64,000 bases of DNA from Symbiodinium sp. CCMP2592. Lineage: Eukaryota > Sar > Dinophyceae > Suessiales > Symbiodiniaceae. Under the pieces are notes generated by a model, which was given only the letters and a program-made list of their open reading frames with translations, was not told the DNA's origin and searched no databases. How positions within the stretch are numbered: position 1 is the stretch's first letter; each line of letters starts with the position of its first letter. The stretch covers positions 1,734,902-1,798,901 of the forward strand of contig CAJNDT010001224.1 of NCBI GenBank assembly GCA_905221615.1, read 5' to 3'. Below, one piece after another: positions 1 through 12,107 of the stretch. Both the position numbers and the translations under genes were made by a program.

Positions 1-600
1 TCTAGAAGCCCAGTTACCTCTATATACAAAGTGATAACACGTTGCTGGTTACTAGGCTATTGTGTATATACATTTCTGTAACATGAGATAACTGAAGAGA
101 CACACAGATATGTCAAAAAGGGTGAGCAGATAAGCTCAGAACACACGCAACATAGTTATACCCTATACCACAAGCTACTATACCCTGCCATACTATAGCA
201 GAACATACCATGCAATACTCGACAAGACCATACCACACACACAAACATAATAAGATGCCTTCCTATGTATCTGTCTGTCTGTCTATCTGTCTAGCCATCA
301 CTGTTTCTATTTAACTACGTATCTATCTATGTGTACATATACAAAGACAGGTATGATGCGATATGTTATGACAGAACATAGCATCTCGATACCTTACGAG
401 ATGAGATGATATATCTTGATATGCGATGGCATGATGTCATATTGTATTCTATGACATTACATGATTTGAGTTCTAAGATATGACATGAAACCGAAACCAT
501 ATGGCATTACTTGATGTGGTGTGATATCGTGTAAAATTTTTATGATATGCTATGATATGAGATGGTGTGTCATGATGTGCTATGATATGATGAAGGAACA
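1..600. other. AT-rich degenerate low-complexity DNA, no gene seen
   Basis: Loose repeats of ATGATATG and TATGATG type, with short CTGT and CTAT runs near 270-300. No exon-like frame was found. Confidence 0.6.
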
Positions 601-778
601 CTAACTGGTCGTCTGGTGAGACTGCGAGGTTCCTGTCGCACACCTGGAAGACCTCTGGAATTCAGAAAGTTTTGGCGCTGCTGCTCCAGCGTCTCGGTGC
701 CAAAGGGGTGTTGAAACTCTCATTGGGCTGCTAAGTCGTTCAGAAGAAGTGTACATGCATAGGTCAATATAAATAGAT

Positions 779-798
779 ATACATAATATATATATATA

Positions 799-845
<47 letters not shown>
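779..845. repeat. AT dinucleotide microsatellite
   Basis: An almost pure TA run of about 65 bp. Long frames crossing it on the minus strand (Ile-Tyr repeats) are products of the repeat. Confidence 0.9.
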
Positions 846-847
<2 letters not shown>

Positions 848-1137
848 GTAGATAGAGATAGATAGGTACACACATACACCCACACATACATAGTTCAGTT
901 CTTTTTTCGGTTTCAGGGTCCAGGGTCTGGTTGGGTGCGCTATGCTGTGCCTGTTTGAAGGAGGCTGACATAGTTGAAATATGAGAGACTCTGCACCGGC
1001 TTGCAAAGTCCTCGAAGGTTCCCTCGTATTTTGGGGTGTTATCTGTTGAGACACTGACTGAATTTGGTTTGCCACCTACCACGGTAAAAAAACGGAAAAT
1101 GTAATTAACAGCATTGAAGCCCTCCTTGTTCTTGCAG

Positions 1138-1257
1138 CCTAGCTCATGTTGCTTAGCAGGCACCCTGCAATTCGTCGGAATTTGCGAGCCTTTACGAGAC
1201 CCGTGCCGCGGCCAAGGCGTGTCTAAACTCCAGAGAGCACGTAGACGTAGCCCTTGA
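1138..1257 (+). CDS. Probable internal exon, unknown protein
   Basis: A strong acceptor (CCTCCTTGTTCTTGCAG) ends at 1137 and the frame is open for 39 codons in phase 0, starting PSSCCLAGTLQFVGICEPLR. The stop at the end probably lies in the next intron. A second plus frame is also open, so phase is not certain. It is the first of three closely spaced plus-strand blocks. No family recognised. Confidence 0.4.
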   Translation, partial: PSSCCLAGTLQFVGICEPLRDPCRGQGVSKLQRARRRSP

Positions 1258-1325
1258 AAGTTCTTCCTTAAATCCCGACCCTCAACCCTACACCCTAAGC
1301 CGTGCAATCCTTCGTTTGGTTTAAG

Positions 1326-1462
1326 GCATTCTGCTCGTAGGGGAAGCTCTGGGCATGTTTGTGAGGTCTGGCTACAAGTCCCTCCTCTTGTCTTGGCGAC
1401 GTGGCAGAATTGAGACAAAAGGCCCCTGGAGGATCCAGAAGGCTCCTGCAGTAGTGCTCTGA
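1326..1462 (+). CDS. Probable exon, unknown protein
   Basis: The acceptor CTTCGTTTGGTTTAAG precedes 44 open codons beginning ILLVGEALGMFVRSGYKSLL. About two thirds of third positions are G or C. The minus strand is open too but has weaker third-position bias, so plus is preferred. Confidence 0.42.
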
Positions 1463-1572
1463 GGTCTCGCTGTGCCACAGGGGGAGGGACAGAGAGTGAG
1501 ACAGGGAGGGTTTAGGGGTAGACAGACGTAGCTGAGAGCGAGGCAAGGCAGAGAGGCAAAGAGAGCATAGTT

Positions 1573-1672
1573 GGGCGGCGGGCGGATTAGGGTCCCTTTT
1601 TGGGTACCCTAAATATTAAGTGCCGTATTATAATAGGGACCCAAAAAGGGACCCTAATTTCGACAACCACCC
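1573..1672. mobile_element. MITE family D copy
   Basis: Palindrome with AGGGTCCCTTTTTGGGTACC facing GGGACCCTAATTTCGACAAC and ending CCACCCA. Its right end lies next to the following exon. Confidence 0.7.
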
Positions 1673-1674
1673 AG

Positions 1675-1825
1675 TTGCTGCCGGTGTGAAGACAGGTTCT
1701 TTGGTGTCATCGTCACCGCGGAGCTCTCCGCAACTGCACGCCTGCCTTTGCCGTGGAAATTTGATGCATCTTTATCGCATTCGGAGCCCTCTGGGATGCC
1801 GCGCAGTGCTGGGTTGACGGTCTGA
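1675..1825 (+). CDS. Probable exon just after a MITE, unknown protein
   Basis: Open for 49 codons after the acceptor ACCACCCAG, whose first bases are the end of the family D element. The peptide begins CCRCEDRFFGVIVTAELSAT and third positions are about 64% G or C. The region carries four cysteines near its start but no known motif. Confidence 0.45.
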
Positions 1826-1850
1826 GTTCTGCGGGATTTCGGTGTTTGGG

Positions 1851-1985
1851 ATGTCGTGCAGGAAGTTCGGTAGGGTTGTCGCTCGACGCATACAGGCTTG
1901 CAGAGTGTCCAGCACTCGGCACTCGAGATCTGGGGTTGGCGTGAACTGGACGGTAGTGTTTCTAGCGCTGCAAGCTGCAACATGA
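1851..1985 (+). CDS. Possible exon or short frame, unknown protein
   Basis: ATG-initiated frame of 44 codons starting MSCRKFGRVVARRIQACRVS, basic in character. A 142-codon frame on the minus strand (1654-2082) overlaps it, so strand is unsure. Confidence 0.28.
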   Translation: MSCRKFGRVVARRIQACRVSSTRHSRSGVGVNWTVVFLALQAAT

Positions 1986-2573
1986 ATGTTATTGAGAAGC
2001 TTGCGCTAACATGCCCGCTGCTCCACAGACATCGTAGGATCCTGTGGCTGAAGATAATCTCCCCACGCACCTCTAAGAACATCTAGTGCAAGCTCTCTGT
2101 CTTGACCTCTGAAATCACATACATCCGGAGTTACGCTCTATATTCCGAACCCCTTAGATCTGGAATCTCTAACTTTCGATCCAGGGCCGCAAAGCACACC
2201 AAACCTTGAACCCTAATCTTAAACCCTAAACACACTAAATCCTAAACCATGCTAAACTCGAAGACTTGTCCTAGCCCGAAGTCCTGAAACCCAAAGCCCC
2301 AAACGCAGGTGCTGGAGGTAGCTCAGATTTCTCAGCTTTTCGCTCCAAACCGCTCCACCGACCTGAATTCTGTCATACCATAATCCGAGGGGTGCTTAGT
2401 CCCTCATAGAAGTTTTGAAGGTTTAGGGTCAGGGCTTTAGGGCTTTGAGGTTTAGCTTAGGGGTTTAGGGTGTAGAGAAACCCCTGCAAGACCGTCCAAA
2501 CCTTTCATAGCATCCCATGCGTAACAGTAGCTTTCCAGCCCCTCCAAAAGCTCACATCGTCATATACCTACAC

Positions 2574-2675
2574 ACTCCAGGATCCCTAAATTAAGGAGTA
2601 TATACCGGAAATAATCGTAGGATCCTTAATCTGAGTTCAGGAATATTCCTTAATTGAGGGATATCGGAGTCGCCG
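2574..2675. mobile_element. MITE family E, diverged copy
   Basis: Matches the family core (AATTAAGGA, GGATCCTTAAT, TTCCTTAATTGAGGGATAT) with a palindromic layout; the ends have drifted from CCCAGAGACTCC. Confidence 0.55.
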
Positions 2676-3471
2676 AAACCCGAAACCCTATAGATACCTT
2701 ATAGGACCCCTTAAAGGAACTCTAATATGATTTAATTAAGGGATATTGGAGTTATGTACTTCCTTGAACACAACCCCTGCCCTTGCACCCACAGCCAAGG
2801 TGGAGCTGGTTGGGATGCAGGCAAACTGTGCCATGGATCAATGTCAGGGTTTAGGGGTTTAGAGGTTCGGGTTTAGAGGCTAGGGGTTTAGGATTAGGGT
2901 GTTAGAGGTTAGAATTTAGTGTTTAGGGTTATAGGGTTCAGGGTTTAGTGGTTTAGGGTTTAAGGTTGTAGCTGAAGTGTGGTCTGGTTGTGCATGGGGC
3001 TGTGCATGCACGAGAGATGCGTGTTTACATGCTTTGGTGCAATAAGGGTTTCCCGCGTGGGATCATCGCGGTTCCAGCATACATACATACATACGTACAT
3101 ACATACATACGTGCATACATGCTTACTTGGCTATTTAGCGGCTACTCTCATGTAAACCGTAAACCCTAAGCGGCCTCCCTGGAAGCCGCGAGAAAGCCCT
3201 CAGGCTGAAATCAGTTCCCCAAACAGCCTCCCCTGTGCCCCCGAAGCGCAAAACACGATAAACCCTAAAGCCTGAATAAACCTAAAGGCAGGCTTAGGCC
3301 TGCCTGACCTGTCATATACGCATAGTATAAGGAAATACTTACTAAGATTTCCCCGGGTTCCTTGAGGCATATGTTATTGTGCACCCCAAGACTGCTAACT
3401 ATTGACGCGCCTGAATTGCTTATCACATGCAAAAACCTTAAGCCTAAACCCTGCAACGAGGCGGCGACAAA

Positions 3472-3588
3472 ATGCCCCTAAGGGTCCATGTACCCATATA
3501 GAGATTCATGGGCCCCAAAGTACCCATACAGGGACTACATTCCGGCCAATGTATATACTATATGAATACATGGATCCTTAGGGTGCTG
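3472..3588. mobile_element. MITE family M copy
   Basis: CCCTAAGGGTCCATGTACCC at the left faces ATACATGGATCCTTAGGG at the right. Confidence 0.65.
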
Positions 3589-3671
3589 CCAAAAACGCAC
3601 CCAATCGGGTTTGAGACGCTCAGGCAGACTCAAAGAGGCCTTCAACTTCGAACAAAAACATCAAGCCCTAA

Positions 3672-3781
3672 TGTAGGAGCCTGATGAAGACACCCTGGGC
3701 CTATAACACCAAAATAGTAGGATTCATATAAGGAAGCCTATTCAAGGCCCAGGGTTGCTTAAATCAGGTTCCTACAGTAAG
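3672..3781. mobile_element. MITE family O, single copy seen
   Basis: TGTAGGAGCCTGAT and CCTGGGCCT at the left are mirrored by AGGCCCAGG and ATCAGGTTCCTACA at the right. Confidence 0.6.
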
Positions 3782-5043
3782 CCCTAAACCCTAAGCTCTA
3801 AACTTTAAAAGACCCCTAAACCCCAAACTCTAAAAAAAACCCAAGGCCTCGCGGGTCCTTGGGTGCTCCTTGCCAGCGTCTTCTTCTCTTTGCTGGGGCT
3901 CATGGCCTCGCCCTACCTTCGTTGGCCCGGCTCCAAGGACCATCTTGAGGGTGTTTTTGTAGAGTTTGTAGGGTTTAGGGCCTTTAGGGTTTAGGAGTCT
4001 ATAGGGTTTAGGGGTGTTGAGGGTTGAAGGTAGGGCTTGTAGGGTTTATGTACACCGAAACCAAACCCTAAGGCTAGGTACCCCTTTGAGGCTTAAGTAT
4101 ATGCTATGTGGGCACATGGAGCCTTAGGGAAAATAGTCAGCCCAGTTCGTCTCAAACGGCTACACGCCGCAAGCTTTAACTGAAGCCCTCATGCAGCGGC
4201 GCTGACCAAGCCTCATCTCCGAATCTGTTTTCCTGCGGAGATTTAGGGTTTTGGCCCAGTTTTGGCATTCAGAGCCTTTTGGGGTTTAGGGATCTGGAGT
4301 TGGGGGTTTGTGGCTTGGTGTGGAGTGTGTCCATACCACTCAGCCTCGAGACAATGCTTAAAGCGTTCAGCATTTGAACTGTGAGTAGAGTTCCTCATGG
4401 AGTGCCAAGCCATACACCGCAAATCGGCACCTTAAGTTCTGTGTTCCGCATAAACTATAGACATTGTTATATACAAACGCACCAAAGCACTGTTTCAATT
4501 GTAGACGCCACATGCTAATCCCAGGGATCCCTCAACCCTAACTCTCAAACCGAGCCGAGACTTTGCTCGGAAGGACGACTGCTTTATCGATGTGGCAAGC
4601 ATCCATCAGACAGCCCCTCCACGACAGATTTTGGGGATAATGTCGGGTCTTTGGTGTGTGGGGTTTAGGGGTTCAGGAGTTTAGGTTTAGGTGTATCAAT
4701 AAACGTAGCCTTCAGGGGTTGAGGGTTGAAGAGTTTTCGTGGTTGATGTGTACACAGAATCGGTTTGCCGAAGTTCCTGCTCCAGACGGGCCTTGTAAAA
4801 CCCTACAGCCCTAACAAGATAAACACACCGAAACCCCTGATAAGCTTCTCAAACCCCGTCAAGTCAATCTCCGGATGTAGCATAGCACCGGTATCCAGGG
4901 TCCTCAGCAGGATGGTTTCGTGAGGCATGTGGTTCATAGCAGCATATCTTGGCTTCAAAGCTTCTGCTGTCAAACCCTAACCCCCCCCCAGAACCTCTGG
5001 GGCGCCAGAGCAGTAACAGAGAGACCCCAAGTCTCCAAAACCC

Positions 5044-5131
5044 CTGATCTAATTTTTAGTTTTTGGTAATTATAATCCCTGAGAAACAGCTGAAATTATA
5101 ACTTTTGCTAGGGTTCTAAGTTCAGTATGGT
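5044..5131. mobile_element. Repeat family K copy
   Basis: Shares the stretch from AATCCCTGAGAAACAGC to TAGGGTTCTAAGTTCAGTAT with copies at 42.1 and 52.6 kb. It is not an obvious palindrome. Confidence 0.6.
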
Positions 5132-5141
5132 GATGAAGGGA

Positions 5142-5256
5142 CCCAGAGACTCCAATACCCCTTAATTCATTAAGGCATTTTTCCTCAAGTCATATCAGGG
5201 ATCCGTCTATAGTTGGAGGTATATCCCTTAATTAAGGGATTTTGGAATCTCTGGGA
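5142..5256. mobile_element. MITE family E copy
   Basis: CCCAGAGACTCCAATACCCC faces GGGATTTTGGAATCTCTGGG, with the family's internal CCTTAATTAAGG sites. Confidence 0.75.
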
Positions 5257-5520
5257 ATATGGCCTGAAAGGATGATAAGGATCCCTCCTGATCCACTTGA
5301 CAGGCGTCTTTGGGTATTCGCCACTCTCAATGGATATACTATCGCTCTATGAAGAGCTTGTCAAGCAAATCAAGCTCTACACCCTAAAACCGAACTCTCC
5401 TAACCCCTACACCCTAAACCTAAACCCCTACACCCTGAAGCCCAAACCCCTAACCTCGAACCCCAACACCCTTAAACCCCTAAACCCCCCAAAACCCCTG
5501 AACCCCTAAACCCTAACCTT

Positions 5521-6012
<492 letters not shown>

Positions 6013-6177
6013 CATCCTCGTCGTCGTCGTCGTTTTTTAAGCTGTGGAACTTCTGGAATGACAGATGGTTGCGCACTTCTGGATGCCGCGCAGTATTGGC
6101 CCCCCTGGACAGCCAGAAATGGCCGAGAAATTGTTCCACAAACGAAATCTTCAAGCACCAAGCTTCATTAGTAGCCC

Positions 6178-6283
6178 TTTGGTACCCACTCAGTAACAGC
6201 TCAATAATATTCGTAATATATTTATGTTAGGCCCTCTATAGTAGCCCTATTATAGACTGCTGCTGTATGGGGGCCGTACCAAA
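6178..6283. mobile_element. MITE family I copy with 8-bp target duplication
   Basis: TTTGGTACC at the left and GGTACCAAA at the right, with AGTAGCCC directly repeated at 6170-6177 and 6284-6291. The interior matches copies at 29.3 and 44.8 kb. Confidence 0.75.
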
Positions 6284-6575
6284 AGTAGCCCTACCGTTAC
6301 GTATAGCTCTACCCGCAGGTTTGGAACTGCAACTTAACCACCAATCCTTCAGAAGAAGTACAGCATGAACAACCCTCAACCACGAAAATGCAGCCACCAG
6401 TCGTGAACTTTTACTACCGACCCCCTCTAAACCTGAAATAAGCCCTAAACCCTAAACCCCTAAACCCTAAACCCTAAAAAGCCCAAATCAGAGGATGCCA
6501 AGCTCATGGAGAGGGGCATCTACGGCATCGGTGGCTTTTTGAAAATCTCCAGTGCCCCGGCGAGTACTTAATCCC

Positions 6576-6699
6576 TACTTAAAGGATCATGGGACTTAGT
6601 AAATAGGTTATAAGTGGGGTTATAAGTCCCCTAAGTGGGGTTATCCTAACTATAACCTACTTAAAACCTTACTTACTAAGTCCCATGATCCTTCAAGTA
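6576..6699. mobile_element. MITE family A copy
   Basis: TACTTAAAGGATCATGGGAC faces AAGTCCCATGATCCTTCAAG and is bounded by TA on both sides. Confidence 0.85.
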
Positions 6700-6796
6700 A
6701 GCCCTCCACCCGTACAAGCCTCTTAGCCCTAATCCCCTACCCCTGTAAACCCTAAACCCTAGAAGCCCTGTGTTTTGCACCTAGTCGTGTAGCAGG

Positions 6797-6876
6797 TAAC
6801 CTTTAACCCTTTTTGGGTAGTATAGTCCCTATATAATGTCTGTATAACCAAAAAGGTTAACCTTTAGTTCCCCATG
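6797..6876. mobile_element. MITE family S, single copy seen
   Basis: GTAACCTTTAACCCTTTTTG faces CCAAAAAGGTTAACCTTTAG. Confidence 0.55.
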
Positions 6877-7345
6877 ATACCCGACAAGTAGGTGCAGTTA
6901 TCCAGAAGCTCCGACAGCCTTATTTCCGAAGCCCAGATCTGAAGCGGTAGACTCTAATTTTGTAAATAAACCCCCTACCTTGATCTACTTTTTTGTAGGG
7001 TCCCTTTAAATTCCATATTAGGGTTTAGAGTAAGAACCTACAAAAATTTAGGGTTAGGTACATGTCGAGTGATGCAGAGTCAAGTCTGGGTTCAGCCTAA
7101 GGAATAGTTGGCCAATGTGGTCATACCCGTTGTGCAGAATTACAAGAATTCAGTATAAGGGCATACGACCGGCCCTTAACCCAGCCCTAAATTTGAAATA
7201 AAGATTCCCAGATGCCTGCGGAACTCCGCAGTGCCAAGGGGAGCTCAGAGTGCTGTGGAGCCCTGGTTACCTTACCAGGCTCTGGTGCGCAACCCGGCAG
7301 TCACATGGGTGGTTGTCCGAAATTATGGTCCCTTTTGGTGTCCCT

Positions 7346-7460
7346 AGAGTAAACCCCATAAAGTTGGAAACCGGATTAAGGCCTAGTAGTGCTGGGATTC
7401 CCCTTACATTGCTCTTAAGGATTGAGGCTATTGGGTTTCCAACTTTTGGGCTCCTACTGT
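7346..7460. mobile_element. MITE family B inserted in the family D copy
   Basis: GTAAACCCCATAAAGTTGGA faces CCAACTTTTGGGCTCCTACT. Other copies end in CAGT next to TA, as in Tc1/mariner-type elements. Confidence 0.75.
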
Positions 7461-7489
7461 GTTATAACGCGGCACCTAATTCCCTATTA

Positions 7490-7566
7490 CTAGGTAGGCC
7501 TTGGGACATTTTATATTAGGATCTTGTTCGCGAAGATTTTTCAGAGGCTTTGAGGGGCCAACCTAG
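7490..7566. mobile_element. MITE family G member with 4-bp target duplication
   Basis: CTAGGTAGGCC faces GGCCAACCTAG, with ATTA repeated at 7486-7489 and 7567-7570. Confidence 0.6.
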
Positions 7567-9193
7567 ATTATTTTACGGCACCTAATGTTTAGGGTACCCA
7601 ACAAGGTACCCCTAATTTTGACAACTACCCGCATGGGCTTCTCGTTTAGTCGGCTGAGGGAGCTGGAGGGAGGTGGGGAGTTGGAGGGGAGGGGGGTTGT
7701 GTGCTCTGGCTACTGCCTCAAGGGTTTAGGGTGGATGTTGCCTGAAGGTCTGTGCACCTTTGTGTTTGCTTGGGTTTGTTGCTCTTGAGGGTCTTGGGTC
7801 TCGAAACGATTTCGCTGTCCAAACGAAGGGAACTCATTGTTTTGGGGTTTGGGGGTTCCGATTGGGTCCCTTTTCGGGGCATGCTGAGAACAAGGCTGCA
7901 CATGGTGCGTTAAAAAGTCTGTCAAGGACCACAGACGACGTCGTCATTAACCTACAAAAAACCCTAAACCCTAAACTTCCCTAAACCCTAAACCCGAAAC
8001 CCTAAACCCTAAACCCTACACCACAGCAGTAGTTTCATGCTTCAGCACATCTAAGCTCACGGACTCGGTCACTTCGAAGAATGTTTCGATTGTTTGTGTT
8101 CCCGTGTTTGAGTGTGACGTGTCCATAGGTTTTCGGCCCTAGAGCGCCGTGTGATATGGCTCCTTTGTGTCCGAAGTATGCAATGTACCTAGATCCTCGC
8201 AAAGTCTAGATTTCTGTAGGTTCTAGGCTCTTATTGTAAACCGTAATATTATGGACGTTATAGGGATCCTACAAAAATGTAGGTTTTGGTAGGTCAAGGT
8301 GTGGCAAACCCAACTTCGCCAACCTGCACAGCGAAGTGTAAGCCAGGTTTGCGGTGTGCGTTCCTTAGCGCTCAGATTTCCCATAGGGGTCGGAAGAATT
8401 AGCGAGAGCATCTCCTTGTAGACCCGGTATAAGTCTTAAGTATAGTTTTGTCTACCCGAAACCTACGCCCATTGTTACAGTGTTTAGGTCTTCGAGCTGG
8501 CCGCCTACCGAACTGCAAATCCGGATGGCAAGATCACCTTGGCCCCGCTGTTTGTAGAAGTGATTGTCTACGTCGGCGTGGTTGCTTGCTCGCATGGTTG
8601 AGAGCTGCTTGCGACTTCGGTTTCAAGGCACATCGAGTGTTCTCATGGGTTTCATGAGAATACATATAGAGTGCAGATGCAGCTGAGCGAACCCAGGCAT
8701 CGAACCTAAGAAGTCAAGGTTCCAAGGTTTACTTTGCAGGTTTCTTCGCGGTGCTGTAGGTATTACACGGGTTTGTACCGCAATTAGTCCAGTCCCTCTC
8801 ATGCCACAAACACTCCGTGCCCTAAAAGCCGCTTGAGTCTTGCATCTAGGCAGGTAGTTCGACCCTGCTCCGTGCCATCACTACCCTGAGAGTCCTAGGG
8901 TTTAGGGTTTAGGGTCTATAGCATAAGGCACAACGACTTCAACTGTTTTTTTGCGAGATTCTGTACCCCGAATCCCACAGTAGGTATGTTTGGAATACTT
9001 GGAGACCTTGCATAACCAGCACTGTTTTATTTAGGACGCCAGCTCTCCAAGCACGATCCAACTAGACATATTCGGCACTGCCGTAGGGAACCTTCACATT
9101 AGCACAGTTTTCTCGAACAGCCCAATGTCTCAACCGCGCTAGCCACTAAATTTGATCCCTGGACCCGCTTCGCCTCTCTGCGGCCCACGCACG

Positions 9194-9252
9194 TACTAGT
9201 GGAGGATCATGGGACTTAGTAAGTGGGGTTATAAGTACCTCATTAATTGGAG
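9194..9252. mobile_element. Half copy of MITE family A
   Basis: Only the left half (GGATCATGGGACTTAGTAAG onward) is present. Confidence 0.6.
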
Positions 9253-9488
9253 GTACCCTAAACCCTAAACCCAAAACACCAACCCTAATAAAGCCCGGAA
9301 ACTGCAATCTTCCATTCTTTCGTCGACTGAATCTCGGAAACTCCTCCGAACAAACTCCTGAGGCCATGAATGTCGCTGCTGCTCGGCTGCCTTTCCCAAT
9401 GCCTCCAGGGACGTTATTACAGGGTCCTTCAGGGGTCTAGGGCCCTAACTATAAGGTCCTTGGAAGCTCGGGGTGGACGGAGTAAATC

Positions 9489-9743
9489 ATGCCTAGCCAA
9501 GTGAAACCGGGTAGTTCGTATACACAATCAACTCTGGTTGCACGCCGAGGACATGTTAAGGCCAACGGAAAGAAGGTCACGATTGTCATAGGACAAGGTT
9601 ATTATGCAGGCCATACAACCCAGAACAGGATGCGGCTTGATGTGCATAGAATGCAAAAACTACATAGGGACCACAAGAGACTTTACACAGCAATGGTTCA
9701 GACCTCTATTCATACTAGGCTGCCGGAGTTCTTTGGGGTCTAG
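9489..9743 (+). CDS. Possible short coding frame, unknown protein
   Basis: 84 codons from ATG, basic, with VARRGHVKANGKKVTIVIGQ in its first half. There is no splice or codon-bias evidence strong enough to tell it from chance. Confidence 0.25.
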   Translation: MPSQVKPGSSYTQSTLVARRGHVKANGKKVTIVIGQGYYAGHTTQNRMRLDVHRMQKLHRDHKRLYTAMVQTSIHTRLPEFFGV

Positions 9744-9889
9744 CACTATGCACATAGGCCTAAGGATTGCAAACGTGCAGGCATCCACCGGTTCCGGACT
9801 GTTGTGGTGTCGAACTCAAGAGTCAGACCAATTTTCCGATATCTAGTAGTAAGCAGAGCAACAGCCACACTTAAATGTTGTTAGACATC

Positions 9890-10055
9890 TGTACGTATGT
9901 ATGTAAGTATGTATGTATGCATGCATGTATGTATGTACGTATGTATGTATGTACATACGTCTGTATTCATGAAAATACTGTATGGTAACATAATGTAATG
10001 TAATACAAATAATATATGTACTTATGTAGGCATGCATGCATGCACACAGAGACAG

Positions 10056-10148
<93 letters not shown>

Positions 10149-10290
10149 CAAAGAGACAGACATAAGGTGTATGTTCTATGCAGAGAGACGGAGAGACAGA
10201 GAGAGAGAGAGAGAGAGAGGTATGTATATATATATATATATAGAGAGAGATGCATGTATATATATATATATATACATATATAGATATGTT
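9890..10290. repeat. GTAT, GA and TA microsatellite cluster
   Basis: GTAT units to about 9960, then about 95 bp of pure GA (10048-10145), another GA run near 10200, and TA runs to 10280. Confidence 0.9.
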
Positions 10291-10480
10291 AGAGGGAGAG
10301 AGGGAGAGGGAGAGGAATCCCCCAACCCCGCAGTTTGGCTATTCGAAGTTCCATATTACCTTGAGTAGCTGACTCGAGAAGTTTCCTGACGGGTGACTTG
10401 CCGCTTCGGGTACTTCAGGGTTCTATGGGGTTTTTGGAGGCAAAGGCTTTCAACTTCAAGGATGTGGGGTTCTTTTTCGG

Positions 10481-10675
10481 TTAAGGGTTCGGGTTTCCGG
10501 TTGGTTCTGGGTCTTTTATCTTCTGGTTTCCTTTGGCAGCCCAATCCACAGAGACATCTTGCCAGGTAGCCTGCGTGTGGTGGATGGCACGCATGTTCTT
10601 CAGGGAGTTCACTAGCGAGGGCGCCGCTCTTATCACGGCTTTGCTACCCTGCTCCTTGGCCAAATGCAGGTACTC
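10481..10675 (-). CDS. Probable exon, unknown protein
   Basis: On the minus strand an acceptor (ACAACTCTCAG) ends just before 10675 and opens EYLHLAKEQGSKAVIRAAPS and onward. About 80% of third positions are G or C for the first 45 codons. The bias fades after the segment DVSVDWAAKGNQ, so the real 3' edge is probably near 10510. No family recognised. Confidence 0.55.
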   Translation of the reverse strand, partial: EYLHLAKEQGSKAVIRAAPSLVNSLKNMRAIHHTQATWQDVSVDWAAKGNQKIKDPEPTGNPNP

Positions 10676-11319
10676 CTGAGAGTTGTTCGATTGCTGTCTG
10701 TTTGGGGCGAGTGTTTCGCAAGCTGGTGGGGCTCGGGGGCGAGTGTTGGGTCTAGGTTTGGGTGAATGGAAGGCTGACTGTTGAGACTTTCGCGGTAGGA
10801 AGCGAGTGTGTCATACTCATCTAGGTAGGGCTCCTACTCAGGAATTCTGAAAGCAACATTCAGGCACTCGCAAGCTATGCGCTGTGAGTGTTCCCTTGTA
10901 TGTTGCGGTCCGATTTTTGTGAATGCTACCCTGAACCCTAAGTAACCTAAGCCCTAGCGTCTCCCTGGACAAGCCACTGAGAACCCTGCCCGGCCTTGAA
11001 TGAATGTCTGGTGAGCGATTTGACAAGCCTAACATTTTTCATGAGGCTAGTATAGGATTTGTTTATGCTACCGTAGCAAACCATTGTTACTACTATTGTT
11101 ATTATTTCCATGAAGGATTATTGTTGAGGTTGGGACGCCCCTGGAAGTGACCATTCGTTAAATAGGTAGGGCTGTCTATGATAATTGTAGTATGTATCAT
11201 ATGCATATACACACGCTGTATCTTCTTATATCATAATTTTTAGAGTATAGCATTTTATATTGCGTGTGTGTGTATATATATATACACATGTATAAATATA
11301 AATAAATACATATATATAT

Positions 11320-11388
11320 ATATATGCCCATTAATAACTCAGTAGTCACCTTATTATAGACTGTTTCTGAAATGGGGGGCAGTGCCCA
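11320..11388. mobile_element. Partial MITE family I copy
   Basis: CAGTAGTCACCTTATTATAGACTGT and GGCAGTGCCCAA match the right half of the family. Confidence 0.5.
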
Positions 11389-11569
11389 ACCACAATAATT
11401 ACTGTGTGCATCGACGACCGTGGCTTTGACAGAAACCAAAGAGGGGACCTCGAAACATGATTCCTAAGCTAGAACCTTCGAACCCTAGACTCTGAACCCC
11501 CGCACTCCACTACCAGGCGGGACGTTGGGAAAATTGAGAGTTGCCTTATGCTTCTTACAGACGTACCCA

Positions 11570-11616
11570 TTCATATATATATATATATCTATATATATAT
11601 ATATATATATATATAC
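11570..11616. repeat. TA microsatellite
   Basis: About 45 bp of near-pure TA, one of several in the window. Confidence 0.85.
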
Positions 11617-11815
11617 GTATACGTTTAAGCGCCCTAAAACTACAACCCAGATTATAATGAACTCCAAAAAGGCTGGAAGATGACATGGGTTGGGGCAGGC
11701 GTTCGATTAGGCTTACCTTCAGGCAGTGAGGATGTTGTGTTTCCTGTATAGGCAGTTGCGGTAAGCCTTGAACCCCGTGCCCCCAACCTTGCGTGCCAGA
11801 CCTTAGCATACCCAG

Positions 11816-11922
11816 GCTTTGTGGCTATGCATTTCCTTCGTCGCCTGGCCTTCGTTGGGAAGAGCTCCTGTTCTAGTGCCACAGGCCCGGATACACCGGC
11901 ACTACATAGTCCCTTGTGGTAG
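11816..11922 (+). CDS. Possible exon, unknown protein
   Basis: After TTAGCATACCCAG the frame FVAMHFLRRLAFVGKSSCSS stays open for 34 codons. The acceptor is good but no donor could be chosen. Confidence 0.33.
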
Positions 11923-12107
11923 CAGCTGGATCTACTCCCCTGATCGATGCACTTACGAGTTCAGTTATGTAGGTTCCGAAGGAAGTGAGAACTTAGACAG
12001 GGCCTAACGTGCAGGTTCAGCGGTCAGTGTCGTGTTTAGGGTTTAGAGCTTCGTGTTTGGGATGTATGCAGGGGTTTAGGGTTTTCAAGCCCGAACGCTT
12101 CATCCGT

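Larger units (their letters stand above)
2100..5500. repeat. Region of scattered telomere-like heptamers and MITEs, no gene seen
   Basis: CCCTAAA and TTTAGGG units, mostly degenerate and in both orientations, are spread through this stretch, together with MITE families E, K, M and O. No convincing exon was found. Confidence 0.6.
7304..7634. mobile_element. MITE family D copy interrupted by two other MITEs
   Basis: The left end CATGGGTGGTTGTCC and right end GACAACTACCCGCATG belong to one family D element. The interior holds a family B element (7346-7460) and a family G element (7490-7566). Confidence 0.7.

Noticed and set aside
720-1478. 252-codon minus frame
   Set aside because: It crosses a TA microsatellite, and the plus strand over 1138-1462 has better acceptors and third-position bias. 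The part at 900-1075 (GGKPNSVSVSTDNTPKYEGT) remains a weak candidate.
7250-7519. 89-codon plus frame
   Set aside because: Lies entirely within nested MITEs.
10022-10368. Arg-Glu and Ser-Leu repeat proteins
   Set aside because: GA dinucleotide repeat read on both strands.
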